From the NCBI GenBank assembly GCA_001579985.1, contig LRSR01002456.1, forward strand, positions 1 through 30,431: a DNA stretch of 30,431 nucleotides. Direction: 5' to 3'. Of the stretch, positions 1 to 10,647 are shown piece after piece. The translations under genes were made by a program, and so were the position numbers. The DNA is from Hypsibius dujardini. Its lineage: Eukaryota; Tardigrada; Eutardigrada; Parachela; Hypsibiidae. Every line of letters begins with the position of its first letter. The stretch's first letter is position 1. The notes under the pieces are model-generated. The model was not told the DNA's origin. It did no database searches and worked only from the letters and a program-made list of their open reading frames with translations.

Positions 1-35
1 GGTTTTTCGCATATGTTAAAACTTCCTATTCGCAG

Positions 36-588
36 GTCATCCCAACAAAATCTAGCAGCACTTTCTACTTTCGAGACGCTAATACGGAGGGACCATCTAA
101 GAATTATATCTTACTGGTATGCACATCAGATCAGCTGCTGGTATCACACGTGGCTATATTACAGCGCGATCTGAGATAAGCGATTCATCTCGGTCCGTGT
201 GTAGAGCTATGGGAGATCGGGCTTAATGGCTTAAATAGGATAGCTATATTATGGTCAGACGTACAACCGAAGTTTATACTCGACTGTTGTATTGAAGCAC
301 TTGATTGATTGGTTGATTGATTGAAGCAGTTGATTGATTGTTCGTTTGTTCATGTAATCTTTAGGTAGTCCCGCTTGCCACTTTTTGCCTTGGAACATGG
401 CAACTTTATCGGCTACAGTGGAAGTTGGGTCTGATCGAGGAAAGAACAACAAGAATGAGGGTGTCTCCGTTATCCATGGAAGATTTACCTGACGAGTAAG
501 TCTGGTCAATTTTTAGCCGGATACGATTTCACTGTTGTCATTTGAATGAATGATTGATTGATTGATTGATTGATAAATTGATTGATTC

Positions 589-630
<42 letters not shown>

Positions 631-1699
631 AAACGTATAATTGCCTCACTCTGTTGTCTTAAAAATTATCCTTCGTACTTAGTACTAACTACTAATTACT
701 AAATAACTTCAAATATACCGGCGGAGTTAATTTAAGGGAAAATGTTTTTTATTTAAAAGAAAATTCACATGTTCAGCATTCAGTCGATTTTAAATCATGA
801 AATTTATTTTTATTCAAAGTAAAAACCGATTTTTGAGCAATTAAAAAAACATCTCTTAAATACACTTAAACAACACGGAATTGAGTGCTAGAGATCATGA
901 ATAATAAATGATTACTGCATCTTTCGAAATAGAGAGACAATTCTGTTGAAAGGTTCCATTGATAATTCATTAGTTCTGTCCGGTTGTTCGATTGAACTGG
1001 CATTTATTATTGTTATTATTAGTGCTTGGGTTTTCGATATTTCCAGTTTAGACAAAATTCGTGAAATGGAATACCGACTCGTTAAACTCACCGGTGTGTA
1101 CGATCACAACCGGGAAATCTACATTGCCCCGCGGAGTCCCGTCACTTCGGCGCATGGTTCCGGCGGCGGACTGGTCTCCAACACTTCCACACATGGCGCG
1201 CATGTCATCACGCCCTTCAAAGTTTCTGACTCCGAGTATGAATAAATAAGCCTCTTTAAGTGCTCCCGGTCTGGTTACTTCACGTGTTTTTACTGCTGTC
1301 TGTCTCGCAGTACGACCATCTTGGTGGATCGCGGATGGGTGCCGAAGCGGCTGACCAATCCTCAGACGCGGCTTCAAGCCCAACTTCCCGGAGAGGTGAC
1401 GGTGACGGGGGTACTTCGAAATTCAGAGACACGGAATGCCTTCTCGCCGGACAATGTGCTCGACTCTAAAATCTTCCAAGTTCGTGATATTGAGGCGATG
1501 GCCAACTTCTTGAAGACCGCACCAGTATATTTGGATGCCACTTCAGGTGTGTGTTTGTTTTCACTTCTGACGAACTCTCTATAGGCGTGCCTCTATGGAT
1601 GTATCTCTATCCGACTGACGACCTATCCGATCCACATGTCTGTCTGTCTGTTTGCCTATCTATCTGTCTGCCTGCCTATCTGTCTGCCGGCCTGCTTGC

Positions 1700-1751
<52 letters not shown>

Positions 1752-2008
1752 TTGTCTGTCTGCCTGTCTGTCTGCCTGTCTGTCTGTCTGCCTGTTTGTC
1801 TGTCGGCCTATTTGTCCGTCTGTCTGTCTGTCTGACTGGATTATAACTCTTTTCAGAAAACGATATCCCGGGCGGACCAATAGGCGGTCAAACTATTGTC
1901 CACCTCCGGAACGAACATTTCAACTACGCCCTGACCTGGTACTCGCTGTCTGCTTTGAGTGCTCTTTTATGGTATTTTAAATATGTTAAGCGCCGTTCTT
2001 TCAAATAG
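36..2008 (+). CDS. SURF1: SURF1-like cytochrome c oxidase assembly factor (5' exon missing from window)
   Basis: SURF1/Shy1 is an inner mitochondrial membrane protein that helps assemble cytochrome c oxidase. Five exons are readable: 36-116, 365-495, 1047-1235, 1311-1546 and 1857-2008 (stop TAG). All junction phases agree (0, 2, 2, 1), giving 262 residues. Family hallmarks in order: a hydrophobic first transmembrane segment running into LGTWQ and a WKLGLIEE motif (exons 1-2), MEYRLVKLTG and DHNREIY (exon 3), TILVDRGWVP (exon 4), then PGGPIGGQT, LRNEHFNYALTWY and a hydrophobic second membrane segment near the C-terminus (exon 5). The transit peptide and start codon must lie upstream of base 36, where a splice acceptor opens the first visible exon. 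An ATTAAA near 2013, just after the stop, could be the poly(A) signal. I see no frameshift. The family call is firm because both signature blocks and both membrane segments are present. Confidence 0.93.
541..633. repeat. (TGAT)n microsatellite in SURF1 intron
   Basis: A near-pure TGAT/ATTG tetranucleotide tract lies in the 551-bp intron between the second and third visible SURF1 exons. A shorter run occurs at about 301-345 in the preceding intron. The same tetranucleotide recurs in many introns of this window. Confidence 0.9.
1636..1845. repeat. (CTGT)n microsatellite in last SURF1 intron
   Basis: About 210 bp of CTGT/CTGC/CTAT variants fill most of the 310-bp intron 1547-1856, close upstream of its splice acceptor. 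The open frames that read Cys-Leu-Ser-Val repeats here are by-products of the repeat, since a 12-base period keeps frames open. Confidence 0.93.
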
Positions 2009-2490
2009 TATATTAAAAGCCAGGTAGTATCTTGTTCTTACATTGTAACCGTTATGGCCGATTGAGTTTTACACCATTTACGTTGTGTCTCGTTTACTAT
2101 CCTGTCGTTGTGGATATACTGATAAGGCTGAAACACACACTCGAGATGATGAGGACAGAGACGGACAGACGTGATTGTGCAGTTAAATATCCGATTACCG
2201 GTTGGGATGAGTTTTTGTTGCCTCTAACCTAGTGTCCGTCGCTCAACCATATGCTGAGTATGGGGAAAAGGTGCAGAAAAACAGCTTGGTTTATTGGCAC
2301 TGGGGATTTATATTTCACACGGAAGCATCTTTGTCCCGGTAGAGCAGTAACAAAAAACAACATCGAAGTCGGTATGGAAGGGCCATTGCAACTGCTGTGG
2401 CCCTCAACGAAAAATATCCTCGCGTTACCCGTCATTTCTTACTTGTAAAGGTTTTCGTCACATTATCCCTCAAAATCATATCACACCACC
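2009..2490. other. SURF1 to SLO-like intergenic region
   Basis: The 482 bp between the SURF1 stop and the first SLO-like ATG hold no recognisable exon, transmembrane segment or RNA gene on either strand. It presumably carries the 3' end of SURF1 and the promoter and 5' UTR of the next gene. A possible splice acceptor (pyrimidine-rich tract ending TGTAAAG at 2450) would place the SLO exon start at 2451 instead of within an unspliced leader. Confidence 0.6.
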
Positions 2491-2732
2491 ATGGACACTG
2501 GCTCAGTTCCCATCCGAGACGCTGCTGTTACTCGTATGCCGTACAATCCAAATGTGTCTGTCGCGTAAGTTAAAATTTTCACATATTTAAGAAAACAATC
2601 GACGTCCTAGTGAATGAACGGGTAAACAAGCGACAGACAAAGGTAGGCTGACAGGCAGACAAACAGGCAGATAAACAGAGAGACAGACAGATAAAAAAAC
2701 AGACAGACAGACATACAGACAAACATACAGAA

Positions 2733-2769
<37 letters not shown>

Positions 2770-5700
2770 GTCGGAATTACCGAACGTCTGGTCGACGATT
2801 ACAGATTGGTCGTATTGGTCCTGACATGTCCTGTCTGGTTCGTAGGGGATAGTTTCGAAAGCCATTCCTCGAATTGTTGCATTACTTCGTATCGTCCCGG
2901 AATGCGATAAATCCTACACATCTTCTGTGATGTCTCTGTTAGTAATTACTAGTTTACATTTTTGTCATTCCGTTCAAATCATTTGTTTCACACCCGTAGA
3001 CATCTTGTTGTTTGCGGGCACGTACGAGTCTCGACGATGACAGCCTTTCTGAAAGAGTTCTACAATAGCGATCGCGATCTCAGCGATTACTTCAAGATTG
3101 TAATTCTGGACGACAAAGAGCCGGACGAGGAAATGGACTGCCTGCTGGAACTTTATTTCAACAAGCTCGATTACCGGCGGGGTTCCTGCATGAACATGAA
3201 AGATCTCAACCGAGTGAAAGTGATGGTCCGTGCGAAACCGGCAGCTGAAGCTTCTCCCCGTTACCGCGGCAGTGAAGAAAGGATGTAACGAACTTTTCTC
3301 TTTAGGACGCGGAGGCTGTTTTGATTCTGGCTGACCGGACGACGTCCGACTCGGACGCCGAGGATGCTTCCAATATTATGCGTGTAGTGTCGATCAAGAA
3401 CTACCGCTTCAATGCCCGAGTCATTGTCCAACTCCTGCAGTACCACAATAAGGTCCCAACGTTCAGTCAACCACCCAGTCAACCACCCAGTCAACCACCC
3501 AGTCAACCATCTAGTCAACCACCCAGTCAACCACCCAGTCAACCACCCAGTCAACCACCCAGTCAACCACTCAGACAACCATTCAGTCAACCATTCAGTC
3601 AACCACTCGGTCAACCATCTAGTCAACCACCCAGTCCATCACCCAGTCAACCATTCAGTCAACCATTCAGTCAACCACTCAGTCAACCATTCAGTCAGCC
3701 ACTCAGTCAAGACGACAGCTCCTCGCATTTGTTTCAGACTTGGTTTTTGCTCACATATGTACAGGCTTACCTGCAGAACATTCCCAGTTGGAGTACCAAG
3801 CATGGCGATGTCGTGATCTGTATCGCGGAATTACGATTAGGTCCGACTTATTTTTGCCGACATGTCTCCTGACGACGGTTGACGACTCACGATACAACAC
3901 AAAATCGTTACAGGGTTATTAGCTCAGAGCTGTACAGCTCCGGGCTTCTCTACTCTGATGGCCAACTACTTCACCACCCGGTCAAACAATGGCGACGCTA
4001 AAAAGGTATGCGCAGACATTGCCGCCATCTGTTTCTACTGTTTTGTTTGTCTTAAAGTTAGTATCCAAAAAAAACTCTTATTTTACGCTGTGTGATATCG
4101 TGTCTTAATGTAATAATCTACGAGGTAAAGGCCATTAACCAGGCCGTTTAGAAATCGTAACTTAACCAGGCCAGCAGGCCAGCAGATGGCGCATAAGTCG
4201 TTTTTGCGAGGTCAACCCAGGGAGATGAACGAAGTGGCGCCTCTAGCGGACTGCTTGCACACTTCTCCAATGAGATTCTTCTCTTCCTTTTTTTGGACCC
4301 AAATTCGAACCGTGAGGCTTAGGAACGAACTAAAATGGGTCAAAGGGTTTTTCTGAAGGGTTTCAGGCCATCTGCTATGGCATGGCAGCACTGCAGCGCC
4401 GGGAAATCAACGTTGAAAAAAACCGACCTGGTTAACGGCCTTTACCTCGTACTGTATTTAATTTAATGCCTTAATGTGTCGTTTTAGCATTCCGAAGCGT
4501 GGATGGCCGAATACGATCGCGGGACGTCTTTCGAGCTCTATTCCCGTCCATTCAGCGCGGCATTCATTGGGAACGATTTCACCCAAGCCTGCGAGTGCGC
4601 ACAGCTTTCCTAATGCTCCCCTTTTTTTTACTCCCTTTTTTACTCAGTGGAGCAAACACTTTTGGCCAGAAAAATCGGGACGCTCGATTTGTCAAGAGGC
4701 AATTTGTTACCACAAGGCTGCAGGTCTTACAAAAAAGAGCTTTGACTTGAGGCGGAAATAGTTAGCCACAAGACCACATGTGTATAGCCTGCAGCCTTGT
4801 GGTAACAAATTGCCTCTTGATAAATCGAGCGTCCCGATTTTTCTGGCCAAAAAAGTAAATCGTGCACAGAACTTTCTGCCAACTTTCAGGTTCTGCTACC
4901 GTCGGCTAAAGATCGTCCTCCTCGCCCTTCACACCCATCCCGATGACCCGCTGTCCGCACCGCAGATCAGTCCGCCGGCAAGCGTAACCATTGAAGTGGG
5001 AACCCACGGGTATTTCATCGCCGATACCACGCAAGAGGTGGACCGGTAAAGTCTCACATCATCAGCAGCCTCCACACACACACACGTGGCAAAAACCGTG
5101 CGTTAACCGAGTTAAGCCGTTACACTCGTTACATGGCTGTTCTACACAGCTCCCGAGTTAAAGTGCTTAATTCGATACGACGCAAGAGGTGGACCGGTAA
5201 AGTCTCACATCATCAGCAGCCTCCACACACACACACGTGGCAAAAACCGTGCGCTAACCGAGTTAAGCCGTTACACTCGTTGCATGGCTGTTCTGCACAG
5301 CTCCCGAGTTAAAGTGCTTAATTCGATTAGCGCAAGATTTTTGCTACGTGTGTAGCGTTATGCCTTACAGCATTCTGCCTACACTTTGTAACATGCCTTT
5401 TTTTAAATCACCTTTGAAGAGCTCAGTTTTACTGCATCAAATGTCATGGGGATCTCAGTGACCCGGAAGACATCCAGCGGTGTGCTTGTCCGAGTAGGTC
5501 ATTCCTGCGCACGATGGAAATCCTCCAGTTATACCGGTTTTGATAGAGCCTTGTACCGTATGCTCGCGATCTCAAGGGACACTTTTCTGCCCTACCCGTA
5601 GATTATAACCAACCCGGGCCGTGCCTATTCAGTGCCGTTCACCAAATTACCACTGTAGGGAGCTAGGAACAAACATATGGAAAAGCACAACTGTACAATC

Positions 5701-8700
5701 GATCAATCAAGCACAATGAGTAAGCTGTAAGAAAACAGCCAATCAAAGAAGAGTGCATTCTATTGAACGTTCAATCGAGTGCAGGGCCATACCGAGGGAA
5801 GGCGGGGCTTAGCTGTCCCTTGATCGCGACCATACGGTACTGAAACGGGGGGCGGGGGCTTTCTCGTCTACACAGACATCGAAACGAAGTATGAAGTGGA
5901 GATCCAGTCGTTCGGCAAGCGGAGCAAGCTGTCGCGCGCCATCTCCTACCGACCCGACACCGACGTGGAAACCAAAATATGGTCCTTTATATCCAAGTAC
6001 CCACGGACGTAAGTGCGAGGGGCGGGGTAGGGGTAATAATTGAACAATCAACCAATCAACTCCTCCTCGATTACTCCTTAACTCCGTTGATTGATTGATT
6101 GTCAAGTATTACTCCTGCCTTGCCCCTTTTGCGGGACCCTTCATTAGATTAAATTCTGTCGTTTACTTTATACGCACATACACACATGATCACAATTTTG
6201 GTTGGCAGAGTTTGAGCCAGTCTTGGCTAAAACTTGCCACTGCTTTCTCCTGATTCTTTGATTTAAGGCCTGACCCAGCGGAAAAATGAGATTGAGCAAG
6301 CTGCGTTAAATTCCGCCGAAATAAACAAGTTCAATCAATCGATCAATTGGGAAAAGGTTGCATGGTCAGCTGTGGTCAAGGGCGCGTGCGCGCGGTGACT
6401 TAATTCGGCTCGAACTCGGACCACCCTTTTTGGTTTTAAGTCTGCCGCCCAAAATTGTGGTCACGTGCGTAAGTTGATTCACGTTTAGAGTAGTTAAATC
6501 GGGGCGTAGATCGAATGAAACTGTTCGATTCCTATGTAGACCGGAGAGGCGCAGCTCGGAGACGGATCTTCCTGCGTATCCTCATGGACGAAGCTCGCCG
6601 TTTGCACCGTCCGGCGGTCGCGACAATCGGTCCCTGTATGATTCCACCGGAATGTTTCACTGGTGCCCGGCGAAACCGCTCGCTGCTGTGCAAATGGTAC
6701 GCGATGATGACCGAGAGGATGAAGGATGTCATGTTAATAAGAGTAGCGTATTCGCCCGATCTCGAAGGACAGTTAAGCCCCACCCCCTCCAGTCATCGGT
6801 TGACTGTTCAATCGGATTCACTGTGTCGTGATTGGTTGAAATTTAAGCGCAACTTGGCAGCGATCGATTGATTGATTGATTAAGCGGGATGTCTTGACGC
6901 ATACATTAAATCAGTTGATTGATTGATTGTAGGTAAACAATAGCAAACGGTGATGAACAGATAAGATCCGGGGTGGATCAAATTAACTGGTAGGGCAAAA
7001 AAGTGTCCCTTGAGATCGGGGGAATACGGTAATGGTGTCTCTCTGTAAAGAAGCTTGCCAGTGATTAGTCCTGCCTCTTCTTTCATTTCGTCTTACCTCT
7101 CAGGTGCGACGAAATGAAATGGTAATTTTTTTAAATATTTAAATATTTCTCCATAAATTGAATAGTTCTTAAATTGACCGTCGGTCCTTTCCGTCGCTTT
7201 CTCAGCCCAATATTTAACCACGCCTTGGGTACATATCATGCAGGATCGTTTGCAAGCGACCGCCGCCGGGTTCGCCAACCACATCGTCGTCTGCGTGTTG
7301 TCTCAGTCGAATTCACAAATCATCGGCCTTGCCAATCTGGTGCTGCCGCTGCGAGCGAGCAGTCTTAAGGCGGACCAGCTACGGGATATCGTCGTGCTCG
7401 GGGATGTCGGGTTCTTGGAGAAGGAATGGCCGTTCCTGCATAACATGCCGAGGCTTTACATTGTCAAGGTTCGTAAAATGAGCGTATCCCGGTGAATATT
7501 ACTTTAGTTCCCTGGGGTGGGGGTGTATAACAGACTTGGTGTCGTTCCGCTGTCTATGTGAAGGGTACCGCCTTGAACCGGTCGGATTTGCGAGCTGTTC
7601 GCCTCAACACCTGCCAAATGTGTGTCATCCTGGGCGCACCCAGTGCCAGCGACAAAATGGCCGCGACGGATCCCACTCTGGCGGATAAGGCCGTCATTCT
7701 GGCGACCTTAAACGTCCGGGCGATGCGCTTCTCCCCGGCGGAGAACTCCGTTCTCGATCACGAAAACAGTAAGGAAATATTAATCGGACCGGCATTTGCC
7801 TACGGTTTTCTGGTGGCGCTATAGTGCCAATCTTTCTTGGCTACAGCTATTTTACCCCTACCCTTTAGTGTGTGGGGTCCAACAGCACCTCGGTTATTTT
7901 ACCCCTCCTTGGGGTCCAATAGAACCCTGGCTATATCACCTCTCCCATGCTGCCCGTTCGTCTGTTTGTCCGTCGTCCGTCCGTCTTCCGTCGTCCGTCC
8001 GTCGTCCATCCGTCCGTCGTCCATCCGTCCGTCGTCCATCCGTCCGTCGTCCGTCGTCCGTCGTCCGTCGTCCGTCCGTCGTTCGTCGTCCGTCCGTCCG
8101 TCGTCCGTCCGTCGTTCGTTGTCTGTCCATCCGTCCGTCGTCCGTCCGTCGTCCGTCGTTCGTTGTCTGTCCATCCGTCCGTCGTCCGTCCGTCGTCAAA
8201 GGGGGGTAAAGTACAGGTGCCGGCAGCAAAGTTGGACCAGTTTGCGCAAACGAGTTTTTCACCGTTGTGTGTATTTTATTCTATTTTTTTGCGTTTTCAA
8301 TCTGAAAGCCCTTTGCGTCTAGCATTTGAATCACCCTTCCTTTCCAGGATTTCATAACATAGCGACAAACGCTAAGTGGGAATTCCTTCCAGACCTGGCG
8401 CGCTGCACGTTGCAAAACAGGGATGCCTTTGGGTTTTTTCTCAAAAATTGATTTTTTAAAAATCCCGTTCGGATCGAAATCCATAGGACTCAGGTCAGGG
8501 CTGTTGGCCATTGAATCCTCTTTCCCGATGTACTTGACTTTTTATGATTTGAGGTAGGAATAAACCGCAGGCGTCGTGTGACTGGAAGCTCTATCAAAGT
8601 CGAGGACGACTTTGTGTTTTTCTCCCGGGTAGAGTCTGGGGACGTCTTTTTCTACTATTGGCTTCACGATATTGTTGAGGAAGAACGCTGAATTGACTTC

Positions 8701-10581
8701 GCTGGTCGGTGGGACGAAGTAGATGCCCGTCGCACCGCAGTACGACACTCCTGCGGCGCACATCACCTTTTTGGGGAATGTCTGCTTCCACTTTTTGGTA
8801 CGACTTTCCGGAACTGGTTTTCCCTTTTTCCGGTAGTAACAGTCCCGGATTCCACCACAATCATTCATAGACTGCCAGAACTCATTAAAAAACACTACAT
8901 ACTTCCATCGATCAACCCTCAGAAGCTTGAGAAACCGAGGTCCACAGTCAAGACGCTGCTGCACTTGCTTGTTTGACAGGGCATGCGTTTTGGTCTTCTT
9001 CAACCAGTCCGATTGCAGATTTTCCCTCAAAACTCGACGAATTGTCCTTTCAGAGACATCGTACCGTTCAGTCATTTGGTCCAGGGTGGGAGGATTATCC
9101 ACATTCGTCGCTGCGTTCACTTTTCTGATGAGATCCTTGGTACGCTTGGACGGCAGGCACTGGGGATCGAGCTTTTTTGCTGGTTTGAGGATTCCTCGCT
9201 TCTCCCGTTCAAATTCCGTGATAACGCGAGTGACAGTAGACTTCGAAACCGAAAAGGCCAGGTCAAACAAAGCATCGACTATTTTTCTATGAGAATGGCC
9301 GTTTCGATGGTGGGCCAAGATGGCGCCCCTCGTTTCAGAATTAATTGGAGCAAGCATGGTTGATTGTTCAAACGTCAACAAATGGTTTTTTACAACGGCT
9401 GACTTGGTTTTACTCAAAAACAATGTGAGATGGGTTGTTACAAAAGAAACCAATCAGCTGTGCGATGGCGCGCAAACTGGTCCAACTTTGCTGCCGGCAC
9501 CTGTAGCCACTCCGATTTTTCTTTGATTCCAGTTTCGATGTAGATATATATGTAGGTCAAAACGGGTCAATATTGTTAAATTTGTTACTTAATGTTTGTC
9601 CGAGATTTTAAAATGTTAGTCACAAAATAAAAGCTTAGGTAGCCAAAACAAAATAACGCTTGAGATCGTCGCGACGATCTCCGGTACTTCATTGACTGGA
9701 GAGTCTTCTTGGACTGCTAAAATTTGAATGGTTCGAAGACTGATAAATTAAAAACGTTAAATCTTTACAGCTGAAATCACTCTAATTTATTTCTGCCTCT
9801 ACGTATTTTAATTTCAATTAAACTTAAAGTATATAGTACTTGAACATTGATCGGAAGGACTGTCCTGTTATATCCATAATTAAAACAGTGTGCCGTTGTG
9901 GGTAATTATCAGGGTCATCGACATTGCTATGAGCTACTGACTTTCAGACCGATATTCGGGAGTCTACGAAGAACATAAAATAATCGAGCCTCGGCTAACT
10001 GGATACGAGGTCCCGCTCATCACAGATCTTAGTATGTGTGTCGTTGTGTTTCATCTTCTGCTCAGAAATATTATTCGTCTTGGAATTCTTCAGTTTAACT
10101 TAATTCTTAGTGCGGGAGTCAAATGTCCAGTTTTTGGAGCAAGATGATGAGGACCTACCCGGCACGGAGTTTTACCTGACGCAGCCCTACGCCGGTGGTC
10201 GGACGTTTGCCGCCACCGTTCTGGATCTCCTCATGATTACCAGCTTTTTCAATCCACCCATCGTCAAGGTATTCCATGCCATGATATTCGGGGGAGCGTC
10301 ATTAGAGCTGGAACGGCTGCTTGCCGAAGGCGCCGGTAAGGGAAATTGATTTTGTGCAAACCGTGCGAGATCGTTTGTAATTTTCGGCGGATTGAAGGAT
10401 TAATTGGAGGGGAAGACATTTCACTGCCGGCGGAAACCAAAGACCAGATCAATGTTATTCAAATGGCGCTCGACCGAGGACCTCTGCGCTCACATGTGGT
10501 AAAGTTGCGAAAAAGAGCGTCAGCAATCTGCCTGTCTGCCTGCCTGTCTGTCTGTCTGTCTGTCTGTCTGCCTCTCTGTCA

Positions 10582-10647
<66 letters not shown>

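Noticed and set aside
1551-1980. Cys-Leu-Ser-Val repeat open frames, also at 10346-10822, 11942-12162, 27210-27602 and 29178-29561
   Set aside because: Tetranucleotide repeats (12-base period) give long stop-free frames in several phases. They show no start context or homology and lie in introns.
3321-3872. 183-residue open frame with Ser-Gln-Pro-Pro repeats
   Set aside because: It is SLO exon 3306-3452 read through into a 12-bp intronic minisatellite. The donor at 3453 and acceptor at 3764 restore the BK alignment.
4300-4320. TTCGAACC resembling a tRNA T-arm
   Set aside because: No acceptor stem or A-box lies at the right distance. The sequence belongs to the TA-flanked element at 4121-4449.
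8542-8544. Two separate transposase genes either side of 8542
   Set aside because: Both halves are in the same frame separated only by one TAA, so it is one interrupted gene.
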